Under the pieces are notes generated by a model. That model saw only the letters and a program-made list of their open reading frames with translations, did no database searches and was not told the DNA's origin. 64,000 bases of DNA from Micromonospora sp. WMMD980 (GTDB lineage: Bacteria; Actinomycetota; Actinomycetes; Mycobacteriales; Micromonosporaceae), in contig NZ_JARUBE010000003.1 in NCBI RefSeq assembly GCF_029626035.1, positions 2,542,001 through 2,606,000 of the forward strand. Direction: 5' to 3'. The translations under genes were made by a program, and so were the position numbers. Positions 26,288-33,726 of the stretch are shown one piece after another (positions within the stretch are counted from its first letter, which is position 1; each line of letters starts with the position of its first letter).

Positions 26288-27841
26288 TCACCTCACCAGA
26301 TAGGCGTTCTTGATCTTCTGCGGGCCGGTGAACGGGCCGGTGCCCGAATCGTGCAGCTTCACCCGCAGGTCGCCGGCGGTCGGGTCCTCGACCAGGGACT
26401 GCGCGAAGTCCCGCGAGACCGAGGCGAGGTGCCGGCGTACCCCGTCGCGGCACGCGGTCGCGAGCGCCGCGCGGTCGGCGGCGGCCAGCGGGCCGCGCAG
26501 CTCCACGTGGATCACCGGCCGGGTCTCCAGCGCCTCGTCCTCGACGAGCGCCAGGCAGAACCGGCTGATCGCGGCGGCGTGCGGGTTGCCGGTGTAGAGG
26601 CCGTACTCGACATCCTGCGGATAGAGGTTCGCGCCCAGGTAGGACACCGTGGAGTCGCGCCGGCCGAACAGCAGCAGCACCGGCAGCGTCATCCGCTCGT
26701 CGGCCGTCGCGGTGCGGAGTTCGGCCGCGCGCACCGGGTCGGCCGCGGCCAGCTCGGCGATCCGCCGGTACGACACCAGCAGCGCCTCGTCGCCGACGTT
26801 GTAGCGCAGCCGGGGCTGGAGCACGTCCGGACTGCCCACGGTGCAGACCAGCTCCCGGCGCTCGTTGGTCTCCAGCCAGGTGGCGAACGGGTTGTACTGG
26901 AACACCATCGGCAGCCGCTGCTCACCGGCGCCGAGCAGCTCCGCCCGCAGCGCCGCGTCGGTGCGCAGCCGGCGCCGCAGCCACACCGTGAACCGGGTCT
27001 CCGCTCCGATGCCGATGGTCAGGTCCGACGCCCCGTACGCCGAGCGCACCCGGACGAACCGCTGCTCCAGGTAGTCGCGCAGCGCCTCGGTCATGCCCTC
27101 CCCGCCGCAACTGCCGAAGATCCGGTAACGCGCCCAGGGGAAGCCCTCGGCGTCCAGCCGGTCCCGCAGGTGCTTGAGGAACGGCGGGTACGCGGTCACC
27201 AGGTAGTCGAATTCCGGCCCGAACTCCCGCAGCGTGTCGACGATCTTGCCGAGATCCGGGCCGGTGTTCTTCACCACCGCGATCCGGGCCATCGCCGCGC
27301 CGGTCGTGGTCCCGGTCGCCCAGGCGCCCATCGAGTACGCGTTGATCACGAACGGCCGGCGCATCGGGAACGCCAGCCCGGTGTAGCCGACGATGTCCCG
27401 GTGCACCGCCCGCAGCTCCCGCTCGCCGCGCGGCCAGTTGAACGGTCGCCCCGACGACCCGGCCGACTCGTCGACCACCACCCCCCGCCGCGGCAGCCGC
27501 CCGTGCCAGCACCGCGCGGCGGCGTCGTGGCCCACCACGTACCCGAGCTTGTCGGTCTCCGGGAAGTCCCGCAGCCGGCGGCGGACGCCCGCCGGGCGGG
27601 ACCGCAGGAACGCCCGGTAGGCCGGTACCCGCCGGGCCGCCCGCACGCAGACCGACCGCGCGTTCGCCTCGGCCAGCCGATCCAGGACCGGGTGGTGCCG
27701 CCGGGCCAGCCACCGCCACCCGGCGGGGTGCCGGCCGACCAGCCGGACCAGCGCCGCCACCGCGCGACCGGCGCTCTGCGCCCCCGGCAACGGCGTCTCG
27801 ACGGTACGCAGGGCGGCGGGTCGGTGCAGCGTCTCGGCCAT
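26288..27841 (-). CDS. PaaK-like adenylate-forming enzyme
   Basis: 517 aa member of the phenylacetate-CoA-ligase branch of the ANL superfamily. DESAGSSGRPFNWPRG is the P-loop for ATP, GSCGGEGMTEALRDYLEQ and SAYGASDLT correspond to the A4/A5 region, and LLFGRRDSTVSYLGANLYPQDVE is the GRxD hinge motif. The last 90 residues fit a small C-terminal domain. It should activate a carboxylic acid as acyl-AMP and pass it to CoA or another thiol or amine. First gene of a tight operon with a small protein, a GNAT enzyme and a nitroreductase-like protein (gaps 2, -4 and 1 bp). The substrate is unknown. Confidence 0.85.
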   Translation of the reverse strand: MAETLHRPAALRTVETPLPGAQSAGRAVAALVRLVGRHPAGWRWLARRHHPVLDRLAEANARSVCVRAARRVPAYRAFLRSRPAGVRRRLRDFPETDKLGYVVGHDAAARCWHGRLPRRGVVVDESAGSSGRPFNWPRGERELRAVHRDIVGYTGLAFPMRRPFVINAYSMGAWATGTTTGAAMARIAVVKNTGPDLGKIVDTLREFGPEFDYLVTAYPPFLKHLRDRLDAEGFPWARYRIFGSCGGEGMTEALRDYLEQRFVRVRSAYGASDLTIGIGAETRFTVWLRRRLRTDAALRAELLGAGEQRLPMVFQYNPFATWLETNERRELVCTVGSPDVLQPRLRYNVGDEALLVSYRRIAELAAADPVRAAELRTATADERMTLPVLLLFGRRDSTVSYLGANLYPQDVEYGLYTGNPHAAAISRFCLALVEDEALETRPVIHVELRGPLAAADRAALATACRDGVRRHLASVSRDFAQSLVEDPTAGDLRVKLHDSGTGPFTGPQKIKNAYLVR

Positions 27842-27954
27842 GCCAAGGATCCTGCCGACGCCGGTCCGCCGACACCTGAGCCACGAGACGGTTTTCGTGC
27901 TGAGTACGCATACCCAGCGGCGCTAGGTCGTTGACCGGTGATTTGGGCAGGTCA

Positions 27955-28146
27955 TCAGTGGTCGTAGGCGACCAAGGAGCGTTTGACGGGTGCGTCGATG
28001 GTCCAGTTGTGCCAGATCGCGGCGTTGAGGGCGAGCAGGCGTTGCCGGACACGGGCGTCCAGGTCGGCGTTCAGGTAGGCCTCACGGTCGACGTGTGTGG
28101 AGACGTCGATCCTGGACACCCTTCCTCCGTCTGTCACCGCAACCAC
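27955..28146 (-). pseudogene. IS982-like transposase C-terminal remnant
   Basis: Only the last segment of a transposase is recognisable: QRLLALNAAIWHNW, then a short gap and KRSLVAYDH followed by a stop, closely resembling the C-terminus of IS982-family transposases. No DDE catalytic core, no inverted repeats and no target duplication were found. A fossil of a past insertion between the adenylating-enzyme operon and the DinB gene. Confidence 0.6.
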
Positions 28147-28246
28147 CGCGACGTGTCACACACCTACCACATCAACACCACCGGCCAATTCTGCGTTTGG
28201 CCTATCAAACGAGTACGCGGACGGTGTAGCAGTGACCCCCGGAGCA

Positions 28247-28996
28247 TCACGCATACTCCTGTTCCAGGATGGCCAGGTCGCGGTTGGCGAACTGCACGTG
28301 CGCCCACTGGTCGCTGAAGATGACTTGCAGGCACTTGACCGCCGTACGTTCGGCGGGCGGCGGGCAGCCGATCGCGGTGTTCGGCCCCCGCACGCGGTCC
28401 AGCTCCTCCTGCGTGACCTGCGCCAGATATGCGCGCAGGTCGGCGATCCGCTCGGCGCGCACGGCGAGAATCTCACCGAGGGTGGGCGCGGCCGACTCGT
28501 CGATGCCGAACTCGGTGCCGTTGGTGGTGAACGATGCGGGTACGCCGATCGGATGGAACGGGTTCGGGCGAGGGGCCGCCGCGTGGCCATACCAGGCGTC
28601 CACGACGAAGATCGTGTGGCGCAGGGTTTGGGCGAACGACCATTCGTCGTTCACCGATCTGTGGACGGCTTCCTCCGGCAGCACGCTTGCGCGTCGCAGC
28701 GTCGCTTGCCACAGCTCCTCGATGACATCCACCGCATCGCGCATCGTCTCGGGTGTGGTCGGCTGCAGTCGAAGCCGTTCGGGATGCAGGCGATCCAGCT
28801 CGGCCTCGATCAATGGCATGACCTCCACGCCGTTGACGCGCAGGCCGTCGATCGCCCCGTCGATGTCGGCGTCCGACAGCAGCACGCCACGCATCCGCGC
28901 GCCGCTGAGATCCACCTCGCGGAAGGTTGCGCCGGCCATTGACAGATCGATGAACGCCGCGCCCTCGCAGTCGGGCTGCTGCCCGAATCGCGTCAT
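28247..28996 (-). CDS. Pentapeptide-repeat/DinB-like domain protein
   Basis: 249 aa. The N-terminus carries pentapeptide-repeat-like units (AAFIDLSMAGATFREVDLSG), followed by a DinB-like four-helix bundle with EAVHRSVNDEWSFAQTLRH and a C-terminal VIFSDQWAHVQFANRDL that supplies metal-binding histidines. DinB-like proteins are often thiol-dependent hydrolases or transferases. ATG at 28996 chosen; an in-frame GTG at 29002 is equally possible and neither has a clear ribosome site. No operon partner. Confidence 0.78.
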   Translation of the reverse strand: MTRFGQQPDCEGAAFIDLSMAGATFREVDLSGARMRGVLLSDADIDGAIDGLRVNGVEVMPLIEAELDRLHPERLRLQPTTPETMRDAVDVIEELWQATLRRASVLPEEAVHRSVNDEWSFAQTLRHTIFVVDAWYGHAAAPRPNPFHPIGVPASFTTNGTEFGIDESAAPTLGEILAVRAERIADLRAYLAQVTQEELDRVRGPNTAIGCPPPAERTAVKCLQVIFSDQWAHVQFANRDLAILEQEYA

Positions 28997-29116
28997 CGGC
29001 ACATCGTAGGGGCCCGGTACGACAGGACCACCAGATCAAGATCCCAGCATTGGGCTGCCCGGAGGTTTCCGGACACGAGCGAAGAGGAGAAATACCGGTC
29101 AACGATCTAGGACGGG

Positions 29117-29326
29117 TCAGCGCTCGTCCGGATCGGTTCCCTGCGCCTGCCACGGTCGGTGCTCGGAGATCCACGCCTCCACGTCGGTCACCAGCCATAC
29201 CGCTCCCCCGGCGAGCCGGTCGAACGGCGCCGGAAAGTCGGGCCGAGTCGTGATCTGCACGATTCGCGCCCGGGAGACGCCGAGGCGCTCCTGAAGCTCG
29301 GCGCTGCCGTACAGATTGCGGACCAT
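29117..29326 (-). CDS. AlpA-like helix-turn-helix protein
   Basis: 69 aa. MerR/AlpA-type winged HTH: LYGSAELQERLGVSRARIVQ, then TTRPDFPAPFDRL and VWLVTDVEAWI. Proteins of this size are excisionases or small regulators typical of integrated elements. ATG at 29326. Three tandem dyads begin 24 bp upstream, an obvious candidate operator. Together with the IS remnant it suggests leftovers of a mobile element. Confidence 0.82.
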   Translation of the reverse strand: MVRNLYGSAELQERLGVSRARIVQITTRPDFPAPFDRLAGGAVWLVTDVEAWISEHRPWQAQGTDPDER

Positions 29327-29350
29327 GCCCCAAAACTATGCAACGCGAGA

Positions 29351-29397
29351 CTGTTGATCTTAACAGCTGTCATACTTGACACTGTTGGATTCGACAG
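29351..29397. promoter_or_regulatory. Three tandem 16-bp imperfect palindromes (operator array)
   Basis: CTGTTGATCTTAACAG (29351-29366), CTGTCATACTTGACAC (29367-29382) and CTGTTGGATTCGACAG (29382-29397) share the pattern CTGT...ACAG and lie end to end in an AT-rich patch between the AlpA-like gene and a small + strand reading frame. On the minus strand TAAGAT (29358-29363) could serve as a -10 element, so occupancy would block the HTH gene's promoter. No binding data. Confidence 0.6.
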
Positions 29398-29478
29398 GGC
29401 GGGGTGTGGTGGAAGGCGCTCCGGCTGCGTGACATCGCCTCCGTGGCCGGGGCTGCCACCTCAGAGAGGAGACCACTC

Positions 29479-29640
29479 TTGATCGAACGGGACGCACCAC
29501 GCTCGGAGTGGGTACCGGAGCTGGCAAAACGGATCATCAGAAGACATTAAGTTCTCGGCCACTGCCACCGTTGCGAAGGCCGGTCCGACGAGTGCGGGTC
29601 CCTGCGGTGGGCCAGGGAACGACTCAAGATCCGTCGACTC
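29479..29640 (+). pseudogene. Interrupted small Cys-rich reading frame
   Basis: A TTG start with AGAGGAGA upstream opens a frame reading DAPRSEWVPELAKRIIRRH, closed by TAA at 29548-29550. The same frame continues past the stop with GHCHRCEGRSDEC and WARERLKIRR, a CxxC...C pattern that looks like the rest of one small zinc-binding-type protein, as often found beside AlpA-like regulators in actinobacterial elements. The end is approximate. Either a nonsense mutation or two unrelated pieces. Confidence 0.4.
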
Positions 29641-30010
29641 GCCCCGAGGAACGGTCCGGGGCCGCCGGCAGCGTTCCCTGCCGCTCGTCGCCGGTGTCGA
29701 AGAACCTCGTCAGGTACGCGTCGGCCGGAAGGTCGCTGTCTCTCATCAGCGAGTAGACCTCGACGCCATGCCCCAACTCGTCGAACATGTGGTAGACCTG
29801 CGCGAGGCCGAGGTACGCACGGTCGATGTCCGCCACGTACTCAGCAGCCTCGGTCTCGGCCAGCGCGACAGCCTCGTCGAAGCCGGCGGCCCGCCAGACC
29901 GTGATGCGCTCCTCGTACACGTACGGCGCCTCGGCGCCGTACTGGAAGACGCACCGCACTCCGTACCAGCCCTGCCGCACGCCCTCGCCGACGTCTCCGG
30001 GACCTGTCAT
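29624..30010 (-). CDS. DUF4288-like hypothetical protein
   Basis: 128 aa. WYGVRCVFQYG, then YVYEERITVWRAAGFDEAVALAE and LAQVYHMFDELGHGVEVYSLMR match the pattern of DUF4288 proteins (small alpha/beta fold, function unknown, frequent in polymorphic-toxin or immunity neighbourhoods). ATG at 30010. It follows the DUF3800-like gene by 10 bp on the same strand, so the two are probably co-transcribed. Confidence 0.72.
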   Translation of the reverse strand: MTGPGDVGEGVRQGWYGVRCVFQYGAEAPYVYEERITVWRAAGFDEAVALAETEAAEYVADIDRAYLGLAQVYHMFDELGHGVEVYSLMRDSDLPADAYLTRFFDTGDERQGTLPAAPDRSSGRVDGS

Positions 30011-30020
30011 CGGCCGAGCC

Positions 30021-30998
30021 TCAGCATCGAGGCTCCGTCGTGACTCCACCGTCCGCGAGCAGCGGGCCGTCGTCGACGGCGCCCGGCGTCCGTCGAGCTA
30101 TCCCGGCGAGCAGGTCGGCGACCTGGACCCGCGGGTCGTCGCGGGAGTCGGTCATCACCAGCCCGGCCAGCGGCGACTCAGCGGCCGGAAGTCCGCCGTG
30201 CTCGGCCAGCGCCCGCTGGAGGCGGCGCAGCCGGTCAGCGGTCAGCGCGCTCTGCTCGTCGTGCGTCACCAGCACCCGCCGCCGTCCGGCGCTCCAGAAC
30301 AGGACGGTCTCCGCCAGCGCCGGCAGCAGCGGCTCAAGCGGCGGCGGGATCGACCGGTCCTCGGCGTAGAGCCGGGCCTGCACGTGCGCCACCCGGCTCC
30401 GGTCGAGCGCAACCAGGACGGCCTCGGCCGGGATGTGCCGCAGCAGCGCGTCCCGGGCCGCGAGGAACCGGTCCACGCTGCCGTCGCCGGACCGGTCCCG
30501 CCGTTTGGTCCGCAGCATCTCGACGAAGGCCGCCAGGAAGGCGTCCCAGTCGGGGCCGGCGGCGCGTCCGGCCCGGTGCAGCGCGACGGCGGCGGCCCGG
30601 CGCTCCCCGGCCAGGCGGGCGCCGGCCACGTAGGACGGCTCGCCCAACAGCAGGTCGATGACGCGGGTGACCAGGAAGAACTGCTTGTCGACCAAGTGGA
30701 CGTGGGCCCGCCCGCGCAGCGCCGACAGGAGCCACTCCAGCGCCTCGGCCGCCTCGGGCCGGCGCAGGAACTGTCGAGACTTGAACTCGTGCGGCGCCAA
30801 CCGGAAGCCGGAGCGCAGCGTCGCGACCAGACCGGCGGCCTCGTCGGTGCTCAGGTCGACGCTGGCGTGGGCGATCACCGGGGTGGCGGGGTCGAGCAGG
30901 TTGGTGCCGGAGCATCCCGACTCGTCGCAGGCGATCTCCACGACCTCGCCGGTCGGCGCCTCTGCCGGCGGCAGCCCACCCTGCAGCGGCAGTCTCAT
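30021..30998 (-). CDS. DUF3800-like (RNase H-fold) protein
   Basis: 325 aa. IACDESGCSGTNL near the N-terminus and DDPRVQVADLLAGIARR near the C-terminus are the two acidic motifs that frame DUF3800 proteins, which have an RNase H-like fold and often sit in defence islands or mobile elements. HEFKSRQFLRR lies between them, as expected. ATG at 30998 with a purine-rich GAGGGGG upstream. Co-directional with the DUF4288-like gene. A nuclease role is conceivable but unproven. Confidence 0.7.
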   Translation of the reverse strand: MRLPLQGGLPPAEAPTGEVVEIACDESGCSGTNLLDPATPVIAHASVDLSTDEAAGLVATLRSGFRLAPHEFKSRQFLRRPEAAEALEWLLSALRGRAHVHLVDKQFFLVTRVIDLLLGEPSYVAGARLAGERRAAAVALHRAGRAAGPDWDAFLAAFVEMLRTKRRDRSGDGSVDRFLAARDALLRHIPAEAVLVALDRSRVAHVQARLYAEDRSIPPPLEPLLPALAETVLFWSAGRRRVLVTHDEQSALTADRLRRLQRALAEHGGLPAAESPLAGLVMTDSRDDPRVQVADLLAGIARRTPGAVDDGPLLADGGVTTEPRC

Positions 30999-31084
30999 CC
31001 CCGCCCCCTCGCCATGCCGACCATGGTTGCCCACCCGACGCGAACGGACCACCGGTTTGGTCGACGCACGTCGTGCGGCCGCCG

Positions 31085-31552
31085 TCACCGCCTCGACGCG
31101 GCCTCGACCTCCCGCCTCAGCACCTCGACCTCGCCCTCCTCGCACCAGAGGACGGCGAGGAAGAACGGCCCCCGGCCGCGGTAGCGCGCGTCGTACGAGT
31201 CGGCCCAGTGTCGGCCGGCCTCGGCGAGGATGCCGAAGAGGACTTCTCTCCTGCTCTCGCTCTCGCGCAGGATGAGGGAGGCGTTCTCGACGAGGACGAG
31301 ATATCGGTGTGCCGGCAACCACTGGAGATCCGTGAGGCAGTCCGCCAGGGCAGGCCAGTTCCACCCAAAGTAGCCCGGGAACCGCAGGGCGTCGGAGAAC
31401 TGCGCGAACACGCCGTCGACGTCCGTCATCGCCGCGCCGTCCAGACGGGCCACCGCAATTTCACCGGAGGGAGGGACGACGTCCGTGGCGGGAAGCAGCG
31501 TGGTGCGGGCGAGCACCTGGACCGCAGGTGCGGAACTCGTCCACAAGGTCAC
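31085..31552 (-). CDS. Barstar-family protein
   Basis: 155 aa. FGWNWPALADCLTDLQWLP near the middle is the barstar (barnase inhibitor) signature, preceded by a 50-residue N-terminal extension and followed by a helical C-terminus. In its family it inhibits a secreted ribonuclease. No barnase-like gene is in the window. GTG start at 31552 overlaps the stop of the upstream 107-aa gene (GTGA), so the two are translationally coupled, as in effector/immunity or dual-immunity cassettes. Confidence 0.8.
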   Translation of the reverse strand: MTLWTSSAPAVQVLARTTLLPATDVVPPSGEIAVARLDGAAMTDVDGVFAQFSDALRFPGYFGWNWPALADCLTDLQWLPAHRYLVLVENASLILRESESRREVLFGILAEAGRHWADSYDARYRGRGPFFLAVLWCEEGEVEVLRREVEAASRR

Positions 31553-31872
31553 TGGAGGTAGCTGCTCGATGCGAGGAAGCGCGTCATCGAATCGGCGTCC
31601 GCCACCATCAGCACCTCGTGAATGAGGAAGTCCGCCCCCGGTCCGTCGATACGCAGGTTGAACGTGTCGCTTCGCCCCGCGATGAAGTGGGCGAGCTGCG
31701 CGCCGATCCGTTCGCAGTCGGCCCAGCCCCGCACCGACACGACCGAACTGCCGTCCGCAGCGGCACGTTCGGCACCGGACAGCCACTCCCGGAAGGAGCT
31801 GTTGATCTCGGCGTCGCCACCGACGAACTTGATCGTCACGTCCACCACCGTCGCCGCCGTTCCCTGAGTCAC
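31549..31872 (-). CDS. Small hypothetical protein coupled to barstar-like gene
   Basis: 107 aa from the GTG at 31872; the start is uncertain because no clear ribosome site is present and the frame is open upstream. The sequence (VDVTIKFVGGDAEI, then EWLSGAERAA and FIAGRSDTFNLRIDG) suggests a compact alpha/beta protein without signal or membrane segment. Its stop overlaps the barstar-family start. No domain recognised. Confidence 0.6.
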   Translation of the reverse strand: MTQGTAATVVDVTIKFVGGDAEINSSFREWLSGAERAAADGSSVVSVRGWADCERIGAQLAHFIAGRSDTFNLRIDGPGADFLIHEVLMVADADSMTRFLASSSYLQ

Positions 31873-32051
31873 CGCCGCGTCGCACCGACCGTTCCTGGCC
31901 CGGCTGTTCGCGGGCGGGGAGGGCTCGTACTCGCCGGGACGGCTGAAGATATCAGCCCGAACCGTCCGCTCGTCGACCCCGGTCGGACACGCTGAGTCAC
32001 CATAACGACACTCCACTGGTATGTCGTCCCTGGTCCGCTGACACTTCGGCC

Positions 32052-32468
32052 ATGACACACAGCGAGCGTGAGCGCACCAACGAGCGCTTCGAGAAGGTGG
32101 CCGAGGAAACCTCGGAGACGGTGACCCACGCGGCCACCGTGCTGGAGGAGGAGATCGCGGCGGGGCTGGCCGGCGCCCGCCGGATCGAGGAGAAACTGAG
32201 CGAGAGCCGCCGGGTGGACCCGGAGGCGTTCGACGAGTTGGTCACGCGGGTCCGCACCGACGGGCACGCCCTGATCGACACCGTGGTCGGGCAGTTGACG
32301 ATGGCCGACGACCGGCGCGGCGAGGTGATCCGCCGGTACACCTCCGACGCGCACGACGCGCTGGACACCGTACTCAATCTCGCCCGGTTGGCGCCCGACG
32401 TGGCCAACGGGCTCGCGGACCGGCTGACGTCGCCGACCCCGGACGGCCCGACCCGGACGAACCGGTAG
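32052..32468 (+). CDS. Hypothetical helical protein
   Basis: 138 aa, almost entirely charged helix (RFEKVAEETSETVTHAATVL, then IEEKLSESRRVDPEAF), likely coiled coil, no membrane segment. ATG at 32052. It lies 8 bp before the broken polyprenyl synthase gene on the same strand and may once have shared its transcript. Function unknown. Confidence 0.65.
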   Translation: MTHSERERTNERFEKVAEETSETVTHAATVLEEEIAAGLAGARRIEEKLSESRRVDPEAFDELVTRVRTDGHALIDTVVGQLTMADDRRGEVIRRYTSDAHDALDTVLNLARLAPDVANGLADRLTSPTPDGPTRTNR

Positions 32469-32475
32469 CCGCGCC

Positions 32476-33529
32476 ATGGCGCCGACCACCGGGGTGGCCG
32501 GCGGGTACGTGGAGGCCATGCTGGAGCGCTACCGCGGGCTCGCCCTCGACGCGCTGCTCGACGATGTGCCCGATGGCGGCCCGCGATACCTCTACGACCT
32601 GGTCGCGGAGTATCCGCGCCGGTGGGGCAAGGGGTTGCGCGCCGCGCTCTGCCTCGCCACCTGCCGGGCGTTCGGCGGCGGGGAGGCGGTGGGCCTCAAC
32701 GCCGCGGTGACCGTGGAGCTGTTCCACAACGCCTTTCTCATCCACGACGACATCCAGGACGAGAGCGAGCAGCGGCGCGGTGCGGTGCGGTGCGGCGACC
32801 CTGCACGCCGAGTACGGGGTCGGCGTGGCGCTCAACGTCGGCAACATGACGAACCTGATGGCGTTGCGGCGGCTCGCCGCGAACCGGGCGGTGCTCGGCT
32901 CCGGGATCGCCCGGCGGCTGTTCACCGAGACCGAGCTGATGATGCGCCACTCGCTGGAGGGGCAGGCCATCGAGATCGGCTGGATCCGCGACAACGTGTG
33001 TGACCTGGCCGCCGACGACTACTACCGGATGTGCCTGAAGAAGACGTCCTGGTACACCTGCATCTACCCGTGCCGCACCGGCGTCCTCGTCGCCACCGGC
33101 CGGGAGAACGCGGTCGACGTGCTGGATCGCTACGGCTGGTATCTCGGCGCCGCGTTCCAGATTTAGGACGACGCGCTGAACCTGACCGGCGACTACGCCC
33201 GCTACGGCAAGGAGATCGCCGGCGACCTCTGGGAGGGCAAGCGGACGCTGATCCTGATCGACTTCATGCGCCGGTGCACGTCCGACGAGCGTGACCGGCT
33301 CATGGTCTTCCTGCGCCGGACCCGCGCGCAGCGCACCCCGGCCGAGGTGCGCTGGCTGCACGGGCGTCTCCTGGCGTACGACTGCGTGGAGTCCGCGCGT
33401 CGCAGCGCACGGGAGTTCGCGCGGGCCGCCCGGCACGAGGCGGAGCGGGCGCTGGGCGACGCGGCCGACACCGACGACGGCCGCTTCCTGCTCGACCTGA
33501 CCGACTACGTGGTGGAACGCAACCGCTAG
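32476..33529 (+). pseudogene. Broken polyprenyl (GGPP-type) diphosphate synthase
   Basis: Trans-prenyltransferase remnant. The first Asp-rich motif HDDIQDESEQRRGA is intact in frame 1, but a run of the 5-bp unit GCGGT (three copies plus a variant, 32777-32796) shifts the frame, and the expected ATLHAEYGVGVALNVGN continues in another frame. Downstream the second Asp-rich motif should read FQIxDDALNL, but the codon after FQI is TAG (33164-33166). Beyond it the C-terminal part is open to 33529. Either lesion alone would kill the enzyme. The gene may have served terpenoid or quinone biosynthesis. Confidence 0.85.
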
Positions 33530-33726
33530 CTAGTCGAACGACGGCGGACGGTGCCCGAGGCGTGAACTCCGGGCTTCGCCGGGGCGACCGGTTCAGCGAC
33601 GGGGCCTGCCCGCGCCCGGAACCCACTGCCCGGCCGCGCCGTGACGGTTCTCACCGCGTCACCGGGGCAGGTGCGGCCGTTGACCGGGTACGAGCGATAC
33701 CCATGACGTCGTCTTCCGAGGTAGCC

